7,153 bases of DNA, from positions 1 through 7,153 of the forward strand of contig JAGWVG010000087.1 of the NCBI GenBank assembly GCA_018970965.1, in the 5' to 3' direction. A program made the translations under genes and the position numbers. The DNA comes from Alphaproteobacteria bacterium. GTDB taxonomy: Bacteria; Pseudomonadota; Alphaproteobacteria; Sphingomonadales; Sphingomonadaceae. Shown here one piece after another: positions 1-6,054 of this stretch (the stretch's first letter is position 1; each line of letters opens with the position of its first letter). A model generated the notes under the pieces. That model did no database searches. It had not been told where the DNA came from and saw only the letters and a list, made by a program, of their open reading frames with translations.

Positions 1-1
1 G

Positions 2-190
<189 letters not shown>

Positions 191-206
191 GAGGGGAGAT
201 AAAGCA

Positions 207-1400
207 ATGCGGGTATCCCAAGCCAAAACCAGTGTGACTGCAGCCGACTTAATTGCGCGGGCTGAGGCGTTGATCCCAGCGCTGCGGGCGCGTGCGATGC
301 AGTGTGAGGCAGATTGCAAAGTCGCGGATGAAACCATTCGCGACTTTCAGGAGGCAGGCTTTTTCAAAATCCTCCAGCCAAAGCGTTGGGGTGGGTATGA
401 GATGGATCCAGAGGTGTTTTATGCCGTCCAGATGAAGGTGGCAGAGGGCTGTATGTCGTCTGCGTGGGTGCTGGGCGTGGTCGCGGTCCATAACTGGCAA
501 TTGGCATTATTTGATGCCCAGGCGCAGGCGGATGTTTGGTCGCAAGACCCGAGCACACTCATCTCCTCCTCTTATATGCCGCGCGCAGAGGTGACGCCTG
601 TCGAAGGCGGCTATCGGATTAGCGGGCGTTGGGGCTTTTCAAGCGGCGTTGATCATTGCCAATGGGCGTTTCTGGGTGGGCTGGTGCCCGATCCCGAGGG
701 CGGTGCACCTGATTATCGCACATTCCTTGTCCCGCGCAGTGATTTTGAAATTGATTATGTGTGGGACACAATGGGCCTGCGCGGCACCGGCAGCCAGGAT
801 GTTGTGGTGCGCGATGCCTTTGTGCCCGCTTATCGCACACATCGCTCTAAAGACGGCTTTGCAGCGACCAGCCCCGGCTTGAAGGTCAATGATGCGCCGC
901 TGTTTAAGCTGCCCTTTGGCCAGATTTTTGTGCGCGCCGTTTCTTCCTCGTCCATTGGCGCGCTGCAAGGCGCGTTGGATGCATTCCGCGGTTATGCGTC
1001 CAAACGGGTAAGCAGTAATGATTTTTCGCGCACCTCGGATGATCCCGATGCGCAGGTGGTGATTGCCGAAACAGCGTCTGCCATTGATGAAATGAAGACG
1101 ACGCTCAATCGCAATTTTGGCGTGCTGATGGGCCAAGCGCGCAGTGACACGCCTTATGATCTTGAGCAGCGGCTGATGTTCCGCTTCCAATCGGGCCAGA
1201 TATTGGACCGCTGTGCTGAGCTTATCTCACGCCTGTTCTACAGTTGTGGCGCGCAAGGGACCTATCGCTCAAGCCCGTTGGTGCGAACCTTTGTCGATAT
1301 TCACACCGGCCGCACGCACATCGCGAACAACCCCTACAAGGTCGCCCGCAATTATGGCGGCTTCATGCTGGGCAACCCCAATACCGACACATTCATCTAA
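207..1400 (+). CDS. hsaA: Flavin-dependent monooxygenase, oxygenase subunit (HsaA/TesA2-like 3-HSA 4-hydroxylase)
   Basis: This 397-residue protein has the acyl-CoA dehydrogenase fold used by class D two-component flavin monooxygenases; HsaA itself is about 394 residues. Similarity to HsaA runs over the whole length, including GFFKILQPKRWGG (51-63), VHNWQLALFD (94-103), DPSTLISSSYMP (114-125), GFSSGVDH (143-150), FLVPRSDFEI (173-182), GLRGTGS (190-196) and DIHTGRTHIANN (364-375). By position, the second His of the last motif (H371) matches the catalytic His proposed in HsaA. The enzyme would use reduced flavin from a separate reductase to ortho-hydroxylate a phenol, here probably 3-HSA, feeding the dioxygenase encoded upstream. 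No HsaB-like reductase is visible. The ATG at 207 is chosen because GAGGGGAG lies just before it at 191-198. The frame stays open back to an ATG at 45, but that stretch belongs to the dioxygenase in another frame. A related phenol substrate (4-HPA-hydroxylase-like) is possible but less likely. Confidence 0.9.
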   Translation: MRVSQAKTSVTAADLIARAEALIPALRARAMQCEADCKVADETIRDFQEAGFFKILQPKRWGGYEMDPEVFYAVQMKVAEGCMSSAWVLGVVAVHNWQLALFDAQAQADVWSQDPSTLISSSYMPRAEVTPVEGGYRISGRWGFSSGVDHCQWAFLGGLVPDPEGGAPDYRTFLVPRSDFEIDYVWDTMGLRGTGSQDVVVRDAFVPAYRTHRSKDGFAATSPGLKVNDAPLFKLPFGQIFVRAVSSSSIGALQGALDAFRGYASKRVSSNDFSRTSDDPDAQVVIAETASAIDEMKTTLNRNFGVLMGQARSDTPYDLEQRLMFRFQSGQILDRCAELISRLFYSCGAQGTYRSSPLVRTFVDIHTGRTHIANNPYKVARNYGGFMLGNPNTDTFI

Positions 1401-1427
1401 GCCGCGGGACAGGAAGAGGAGAGGGCA

Positions 1428-2498
1428 ATGGCAACCACAAAGGAGTATGGCCTGGGGGAATTTGATTTTCCCCGTGGCTGGTTCATGATTGCAGACGGCG
1501 CTGAAATTACACAGACGCCCCAGGCAATTCGCTATTTTGGTCAAGATTTGGTGATCTACCGCGGCAAGAGCGGACGTCCCGTTGTTCTTGAGGCCTATTG
1601 CCCGCATATGCGCGTGCATATTGCCCGCAACACAACCTCCTACATTGTCCGGGATGGTGAGCAGATTGAGGGCGATTCCATCCGTTGCCCCGGCCATGGC
1701 TGGCGCTTCACGCCCGAAGGCCAGTGCGATGACATTCCCTATTCCACCCGGGGCGTGCCCAAAGCGGCGTGCATCAAGAGCTTCCCAGTGCAGGAAAAGG
1801 CAGGTTGTATCTGGATGTGGCATGATCCCGAGGGCGGCAAGCCAGATTATGACCTGCCTGGCTTTGACGAATGGGATATGACGGGCTGGGTGCGCTGGCG
1901 CATTGATCCCTTGGGCACGCTTCCCATCCACCCGCAAGAAATTGTCGATAACATGGCGGATTATGCACATTTCGTGCCCGTCCATGGCAGCCGCGATGTG
2001 GTGTATTTTGAAAATGAATTCCGCGATCATGTCATCATGCAGCGCTTTGGCGCTGGCCATCGCACGCTGATTGATGGGGCAGAGGTTCTGGAAACAGATA
2101 CCTGGTACACGGGCCCCGGCATCTTGTTGTCGCGGATGGAAGGGCAGTTTCCCTCGATCATCATGATTTGCCACACCCCCGTGGAAGATGGCGAAGTGCG
2201 GGTTTGGTATGCACTTATGGTCAAAGTGTCGAACAGCACGCCAACGGATGCTGAAGTTTCAATGGCACGATCTTATCAAGATACCGCGCTGGATGCGTTT
2301 GCGCAGGATTTTGAGCTGTGGAAGTTCAAGCAGCCTGCGCTGTCGATCATGCAGGTGCCGGATGATGGCCCCTTCCATAAAGAGCGGATTTGGTATCGCC
2401 AATTCTACAATCCGCGGACGCGTGCGCCGGAGTTCCAGACGCGCGTCAATGGCGTGCATGTCACTTTTGATCGCCGCCCCAGCGTACAAGCAGCTTAA
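1428..2498 (+). CDS. Rieske non-heme iron oxygenase, KshA-like, with enlarged Rieske spacer
   Basis: This 356-residue protein has an N-terminal Rieske domain and a C-terminal catalytic domain resembling KshA. The Rieske ligands are C58-P-H60 and C87-P-G-H90. They are separated by 26 residues rather than the 16-17 usual in KshA, because of an insertion around NTTSYIVRDGEQI (68-80). The mononuclear iron site reads DNMADYAHFVPVH (174-186), giving N175, bridging D178, H181 and H186. D294 in QDFELWK matches the third ligand in the KshA motif QDVEIWK. WYRQFYN (322-328) matches the conserved KshA C-terminal stretch. Family members hydroxylate steroid or other polycyclic carbons with electrons from a KshB-type reductase, which is absent here. 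Ring B 9alpha-hydroxylation is plausible but other positions cannot be excluded. The start is supported by AGGAAGAGGAGAGGG (1411-1425), and the gene begins 27 bases after the hsaA-like stop. Confidence 0.86.
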   Translation: MATTKEYGLGEFDFPRGWFMIADGAEITQTPQAIRYFGQDLVIYRGKSGRPVVLEAYCPHMRVHIARNTTSYIVRDGEQIEGDSIRCPGHGWRFTPEGQCDDIPYSTRGVPKAACIKSFPVQEKAGCIWMWHDPEGGKPDYDLPGFDEWDMTGWVRWRIDPLGTLPIHPQEIVDNMADYAHFVPVHGSRDVVYFENEFRDHVIMQRFGAGHRTLIDGAEVLETDTWYTGPGILLSRMEGQFPSIIMICHTPVEDGEVRVWYALMVKVSNSTPTDAEVSMARSYQDTALDAFAQDFELWKFKQPALSIMQVPDDGPFHKERIWYRQFYNPRTRAPEFQTRVNGVHVTFDRRPSVQAA

Positions 2499-2503
2499 AG
2501 GGA
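2498..2503 (+). promoter_or_regulatory. Ribosome binding site deciding the start of the second Rieske gene
   Basis: AAGGGA overlaps the stop codon of the preceding gene. It sits directly against an ATG at 2504, too close to serve it, and 9 bases before the ATG at 2513, which is a normal distance. This favours MTQTLDK over MNRMTQT as the true N-terminus. Confidence 0.6.
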
Positions 2504-2512
2504 ATGAACCGC

Positions 2513-3592
2513 ATGACACAAACGCTTGACAAGGTCGCAACGGATGCGCGCACAGCGCCCGTCGCAGTGTGGCAATTGCTGGATAAGCTGCGTGGTGATG
2601 CTTTGACGGAATGGCGCGTCGCTCCTGTGGAGGGACTGCCAAGCGCCAAAGAACGCGGCCTAGACATTGGCTTTCCCTTTGGGTGGTATGCGATTGAAAG
2701 GTCTGAATTTGTGGCCGTCGGTGAGGCGAAGCCGGTCCGCTATTTTTCCAAAGATTTAGCAATTTGGCGGGGCGAAGATGGCGGCGTGCGGGTGATGGAT
2801 GCCTATTGCAAGCATCTGGGCGCGCATATGGGCCACGGTGGCAAGGTGCATGGCAATCTGCTCGAATGCCCCTTCCACGCCTGGCGCTATGATGGCCAAG
2901 AAGGCGTGGTCAAAGAAATTCCCTATGCCAAGGCCATCCCGCCGCAGGTGAAGCGCAAATGCACCAACACATGGGATGTCACAGAAGCGAATGGTTGGAT
3001 TTGGGTCTGGTATCACCCCAAAGGCGAAGCGCCCATGTGGGAGGTGGTGCACCATCCCGAAGCCAGTGATCCTGATTGGACCGCGTATGAAATGCATGAA
3101 TGGATTGTTTATGGGTCGATCCAGAACATGGCCGAAAATGGCGTCGATGTGGCGCACTTCAAATATATCCATGGCACGGCCAATGTGCCCGCAGCCGAAT
3201 TGCGCTGGGGTGATTGGGGCCGGGGCGCGGATGTAAAGGCGCAAATGGGTACGCCGACGGGCATGGTTGATGGCGTCATCAGCTATGACACAATGGGTCC
3301 GGGCCAGAGCTGGACGCGCTTTACAGGCATTTCAGAAACGCTGCTGGTGGCAAGCCTTGCGCCAGTGGAGGAAGATGTGCTGCGTGTCCGCTATTGCTTC
3401 ACACAGCCCAAGGCGCAGGCCGAAGGGCCGGGCGCAGGCCTTGCCAAGGCGTTGATCCGCGACATCTGCAAGCAGCTGGATCAAGACAAGATTGTCTGGG
3501 ACCGGATGAAGTTTGAGACCAATCCCATTATTTGTGATGGTGATGGTCCCATCCCGCAGTTCCGCAATTGGTATAGCCGTTATTATGTCTGA
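2513..3592 (+). CDS. Second Rieske non-heme iron oxygenase, KshA-like
   Basis: This 359-residue protein has the canonical Rieske motif C99-K-H101 and C119-P-F-H122 with a 17-residue spacer, so its cluster domain is conventional, unlike that of its upstream neighbour. The mononuclear iron site reads ENGVDVAHFKYIH (208-220): N209, bridging D212, H215 and H220. D325 in QDKIVW is the likely third ligand. The C-terminus QFRNWYSRYYV corresponds to the KshA stretch QLRRWYQQFYV but ends there, without the C-terminal tail of actinobacterial KshA. It has about 40 residues before the Rieske fold that the upstream paralogue lacks. The two share domain architecture but differ widely in sequence, so they are not a recent duplication. 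Spacing is 14 bases after the previous stop, so cotranscription is expected. It probably acts on a steroid or steroid intermediate; position and substrate are not readable from sequence. The ATG at 2504 is the alternative start. Confidence 0.85.
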   Translation: MTQTLDKVATDARTAPVAVWQLLDKLRGDALTEWRVAPVEGLPSAKERGLDIGFPFGWYAIERSEFVAVGEAKPVRYFSKDLAIWRGEDGGVRVMDAYCKHLGAHMGHGGKVHGNLLECPFHAWRYDGQEGVVKEIPYAKAIPPQVKRKCTNTWDVTEANGWIWVWYHPKGEAPMWEVVHHPEASDPDWTAYEMHEWIVYGSIQNMAENGVDVAHFKYIHGTANVPAAELRWGDWGRGADVKAQMGTPTGMVDGVISYDTMGPGQSWTRFTGISETLLVASLAPVEEDVLRVRYCFTQPKAQAEGPGAGLAKALIRDICKQLDQDKIVWDRMKFETNPIICDGDGPIPQFRNWYSRYYV

Positions 3593-3618
3593 AGGCTGGA
3601 CTTGCTGATCCTCACAAT

Positions 3619-3645
3619 CCCCATCGATCCCTTGGATCGGTGGGG
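3619..3645. terminator. Bidirectional hairpin between convergent genes
   Basis: The arms CCCCATCGATCC (3619-3630) and GGATCGGTGGGG (3634-3645) pair over 12 positions, with one G-T wobble and a CTT loop. The hairpin lies 26 bases after the + strand stop (3592) and 6 bases after the - strand stop (3652). It is therefore placed to end both operons. No T-tract follows on either strand, so it is not a textbook intrinsic terminator; it may work through stalling or by protecting 3' ends. Confidence 0.65.
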
Positions 3646-3651
3646 CGAGGC

Positions 3652-4395
3652 CTAATAATCAAGCCCCAAGGCAAGGAAGAAATGGAACCCCGCTTTCTTG
3701 GTTCCATCCTCGAATATCGGCCCGGCGCGACCAAGCAGGCGGAAAGGCGCAGCCAGTTGATAGATGGCGCCCATACCTAAACGGGTTGAGGCGCGGCCAT
3801 CCACTGTGCTTGCGCCTTCGCGCGTCGCTTCCCACCCTAACAGCAAAGGCGGGCTGATCTGTCGCGTCACAGCCATAGCGCCACGCCAAAAATTCTTATT
3901 CCCGAGCCCCGGATTGAGCGTGTATCCGCCGCCGCCAAAGGCCGTCCACGCCCCATTGTCTTTCTGGAACCAGAGGGGCAAAAACCCAGTTGCCCGGCCT
4001 GCGCCCAGATCATGCCGCGCTGTGGGCAGCGTCACGCCGGGGAAGAACGCAATTTGCACGCCTTTTTCTGGATCATGGTAAAAGCGATATTTGGCGGAAA
4101 ACTCTAAATCGCCTGCGCCAGCCTGCCAATGGGCGGGGGCATGTGCGTAAGCCAGGGGTAAGCCCAAGGTCAGCTGCAAATTGGCAGCAGCGCCATAGTT
4201 GATTTCCACCCCCGTGCTGCCTTCAAAATCTGCGCCACGGCCTTCGCCATCCATATAGGGGCCGTAAATTTCCCAATGGCCTGTCTCAGTGGGCTCAGGA
4301 TCATCAGTTAACAACGGAGGGCCAGCTTGGGCAGCACCGGCCATTAAAGCCAGCAGTGTCGCTGCCAAGCGCAGATATGAGGCAAAGCGCGCCAT
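3652..4395 (-). CDS. Exported, probable outer-membrane beta-barrel protein (MetA/phenol-degradation 'transporter'-like)
   Basis: This 247-residue protein starts with a clear signal peptide: basic MARFASYLR, a hydrophobic stretch, then AQA before residue 25. The mature N-terminus GPPLLTDDPEPTETGHWEIY resembles a widespread family of outer-membrane proteins often annotated as 'transporter' or 'MetA-pathway of phenol degradation'. The rest alternates polar and hydrophobic residues, is rich in Gly and aromatics as in beta strands, and ends in an aromatic residue (LGLDY), as many Omp85-inserted barrels do. No enzyme motif is visible. It lies 10 bases after the membrane-protein gene, with no good ribosome binding site of its own, so translational coupling is likely. 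Its job is unknown. Despite the family name, the strand and a hairpin separate it from the steroid operon, so a role in substrate uptake is only a guess. Confidence 0.75.
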   Translation of the reverse strand: MARFASYLRLAATLLALMAGAAQAGPPLLTDDPEPTETGHWEIYGPYMDGEGRGADFEGSTGVEINYGAAANLQLTLGLPLAYAHAPAHWQAGAGDLEFSAKYRFYHDPEKGVQIAFFPGVTLPTARHDLGAGRATGFLPLWFQKDNGAWTAFGGGGYTLNPGLGNKNFWRGAMAVTRQISPPLLLGWEATREGASTVDGRASTRLGMGAIYQLAAPFRLLGRAGPIFEDGTKKAGFHFFLALGLDY

Positions 4396-4405
4396 CGTCT
4401 ATGCT

Positions 4406-5233
4406 TCAATGCGCCGCATTGGCGTTGGCGGCGCGCTGCGGCCAAATCCACAAACATAAGGCAATCGCCAGCAATAAAAGCGCCGAGGCAAGCGGGCGGC
4501 TGATATCAAAGCCACCCTTGGCAATGGGCTTGTCCATCCAATCGCCCAAAGTCGCGCCCAGAGGACGCGTGAGGATGAATGCCGCCCAGAAAAGGCCCGC
4601 ACGCGAGATTTTGGTGCGCCAATACAGCAGCGCGATGCCGATAAGCATTGCGCCAAAGACCATTGCACCGCCCGTAAAGCCCAAGGCTGTGCCCTGCCAT
4701 GAGGTGTCAGCCGTCCAATCGCCCAAGGCTGTCCCCAGCGTTTGGGAAAGGCTGATCGTGGTCCAGTAGAAACCTTCAGCCTTGGGCCCACGCACGCTCT
4801 CAATACTAATGCTGCCAAGCATGCGGTGCCACATAAACAGGCTTGCCAGCACGCAAGTCAGCAGCAGCGCGCTGCCCAAAAAATAGCTTTCAACTGTGCC
4901 TTCCCCCAAAAAGCGGGTGCAAAAATCTGCAAGCGTTGTGCCCGCAGTCGTCGCGGCCAAGATCGTCCCCCAATATAGCCATGGGTGAAAGCGCTGTGCC
5001 CTGATTTGCGCTAGGATCATCACCAGCAAAGGAAGCGAAAGCAGCAACGTGCCGTAGAGATAGCCCCAATGGCCATCCGCGAAGAGCGGATGATTGGTCG
5101 TTTCGCCAAACCAACTCATTGTCAGCGCATCGCCCGCCGTTTCCCCCAAGGTCGTCGCTAAAATCTTGACGACCCAAAAGCCCAAAGTAGCCGCAGGCAC
5201 TTTGGCAAAAGCCTGGTTGGCTTTGGTCTGCAT
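4406..5233 (-). CDS. Polytopic inner-membrane protein with four internal repeats (COG4705-like)
   Basis: With the start at 5233 this is a 275-residue, very hydrophobic protein with about eight predicted membrane segments. It resembles the uncharacterised COG4705 membrane-anchored proteins. It contains four 17-residue units of pattern [FY]W-x12-[LA]-or-Ala/Gly-then-Asp. The cores are TTLGETAGD (27-35), TTAGTTLAD (95-103), QTLGTALGD (164-172) and RPLGATLGD (223-231). Units are about 60-70 residues apart, consistent with a two-helix unit repeated four times. Each ends in an Asp that may lie in or near the membrane. Function is unknown; the acidic residues would suit cation binding or transport, but this is inference. 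The start at 5233 is preceded by AAGGGAG. An ATG at 5261-5263, which overlaps the upstream stop as TAATG, would add 10 residues. It lies between an M24-like gene and a barrel gene in one likely operon. Confidence 0.8.
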   Translation of the reverse strand: MQTKANQAFAKVPAATLGFWVVKILATTLGETAGDALTMSWFGETTNHPLFADGHWGYLYGTLLLSLPLLVMILAQIRAQRFHPWLYWGTILAATTAGTTLADFCTRFLGEGTVESYFLGSALLLTCVLASLFMWHRMLGSISIESVRGPKAEGFYWTTISLSQTLGTALGDWTADTSWQGTALGFTGGAMVFGAMLIGIALLYWRTKISRAGLFWAAFILTRPLGATLGDWMDKPIAKGGFDISRPLASALLLLAIALCLWIWPQRAANANAAH

Positions 5234-5243
5234 TGTGTGTTGG

Positions 5244-5250
5244 CTCCCTT
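5244..5250 (-). promoter_or_regulatory. Ribosome binding site for the four-repeat membrane protein
   Basis: On the minus strand this reads AAGGGAG and lies 10 bases before the ATG at 5233. It supports that start. The competing upstream ATG (5263) has a weaker GAGGAT about 11 bases ahead of it but overlaps the previous stop codon, so both starts remain possible. Confidence 0.5.
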
Positions 5251-5262
5251 CTCGTCGTGCCA

Positions 5263-5925
5263 TTATGCCAACAGATCCTCATAGAATGCGCCAAATGGTC
5301 GTATCGGGTGCCGGATTTGGATTTCTAAAATCCATAAGCTTTGGGTCGGCACAACCTCTAGCGTGCCCAATTGTCCGCCCTTATGCACAGAATGTGGATA
5401 ATCTCCGACGCGGTGGCCTTTTATGTCGAGGTTTAGCACCCATCCAAGGGCTTCTGCCTCCGCTTTGGCGGCATCATAGAGAGCCTTGCCGCTCACAGAG
5501 CCGCCATCCCAGATGGCTTTGACGCGGTGGAACAGCCCTTCTGCATCGTGGGCACAGGCGATCATCTCTGCATCATGGCCGGTTGTAAATGTTGCGCCGA
5601 CATCGCCCTCATGGCCGCCAAAAACAGGCCCCATATCAATGAAGAAGATGTCATTGTCAGCCAACACAGCGTCTTGGTTGGATCGGTCTGAAAAGATTTT
5701 CAGTGTGTTCTCGCCAAAGCGGATGAGCAGAGGGTGCCAATTTAGGTCCGCGCCCATTTGCGTAAGAATCTCTTGCCCCATGGCAATGGCATCAGTTTCG
5801 CGCATGCCCGGGTGAATTAGCGCTGCAATGGCGTTGAGAGCTGCCCATGATTGGGCTTGGGCTGCCTGCAAGGCCTGCGCCGAATAGGCAGCTCCGACGG
5901 CTTCTCGGGCGTGTGCATGGTGCAT
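5263..5925 (-). CDS. M24-family metallopeptidase-like protein (pita-bread fold)
   Basis: With the start at 5925 this is a 220-residue protein covering one M24 catalytic domain, without the N-terminal domain of typical Xaa-Pro peptidases. It has the five expected metal ligands in order: D97 in FFIDMGP, D108 in HEGDVGATF, H171 in GHRVGDYPH, E201 in WILEIQIRHP and E216 in FYEDLL. The H178 of the GHRVGDYPH motif fits the second conserved His. The protein is therefore probably an active di-metal aminopeptidase or a related hydrolase such as a creatinase-type enzyme; the substrate cannot be read. The ATG at 5925 is preceded by a weak AAAGAAAG. The frame continues to ATGs at 5985 and 5997, giving up to 244 residues. 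That extra stretch uses codons rare in the neighbouring genes (ATA, AGA) and has no ribosome binding site, so it is not preferred. The stop TAA overlaps a possible start of the next gene. Confidence 0.82.
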   Translation of the reverse strand: MHHAHAREAVGAAYSAQALQAAQAQSWAALNAIAALIHPGMRETDAIAMGQEILTQMGADLNWHPLLIRFGENTLKIFSDRSNQDAVLADNDIFFIDMGPVFGGHEGDVGATFTTGHDAEMIACAHDAEGLFHRVKAIWDGGSVSGKALYDAAKAEAEALGWVLNLDIKGHRVGDYPHSVHKGGQLGTLEVVPTQSLWILEIQIRHPIRPFGAFYEDLLA

Positions 5926-6000
5926 GAATGTCGGCTTTCTTTGGCAGGCAGATTGCCCAGATTGGATAGCGAAGCGTATCGCCATGGGAAAGACCATTGC

Positions 6001-6029
6001 TTGACAGGCGCGTCTAGTCTGCCAGTCTT
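6001..6029 (+). promoter_or_regulatory. Possible promoter of the STE24-like protease gene
   Basis: TTGACA (6001-6006) is a perfect -35 hexamer. With a 17-base spacer the -10 position would be AGTCTT (6024-6029), which is poor. The position, about 25 bases before the start codon in a divergent intergenic spacer, is right, but the weak -10 keeps this tentative. No convincing promoter was seen on the opposite strand for the M24 operon. Confidence 0.3.
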
Positions 6030-6054
6030 ACCTTAAGAGGTGGAGGAGGGGGCT

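Noticed and set aside
639..1190. 183-codon open frame on the minus strand opposite the monooxygenase gene
   Set aside because: Antisense shadow with no family features; the + strand product is unambiguous.
1269..2174. 301-codon open frame on the minus strand opposite the first Rieske gene
   Set aside because: It lies fully antisense to a clear enzyme gene, has no recognisable motif or ribosome binding site, and is explained by codon bias of the + strand gene.
2259..3244. Minus-strand open frames opposite the Rieske genes
   Set aside because: Low-likelihood compositions rich in Arg, His and Pro, overlapping strongly supported + strand genes.
1428..3592. Tandem Rieske genes as a recent gene duplication
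   Set aside because: The two proteins differ in N-terminal length, Rieske spacer and most residues outside the metal-binding motifs.
4356..4769. 137-codon + strand open frame over the membrane-protein gene
   Set aside because: It spans the junction of two well-supported minus-strand genes and shows no motif.
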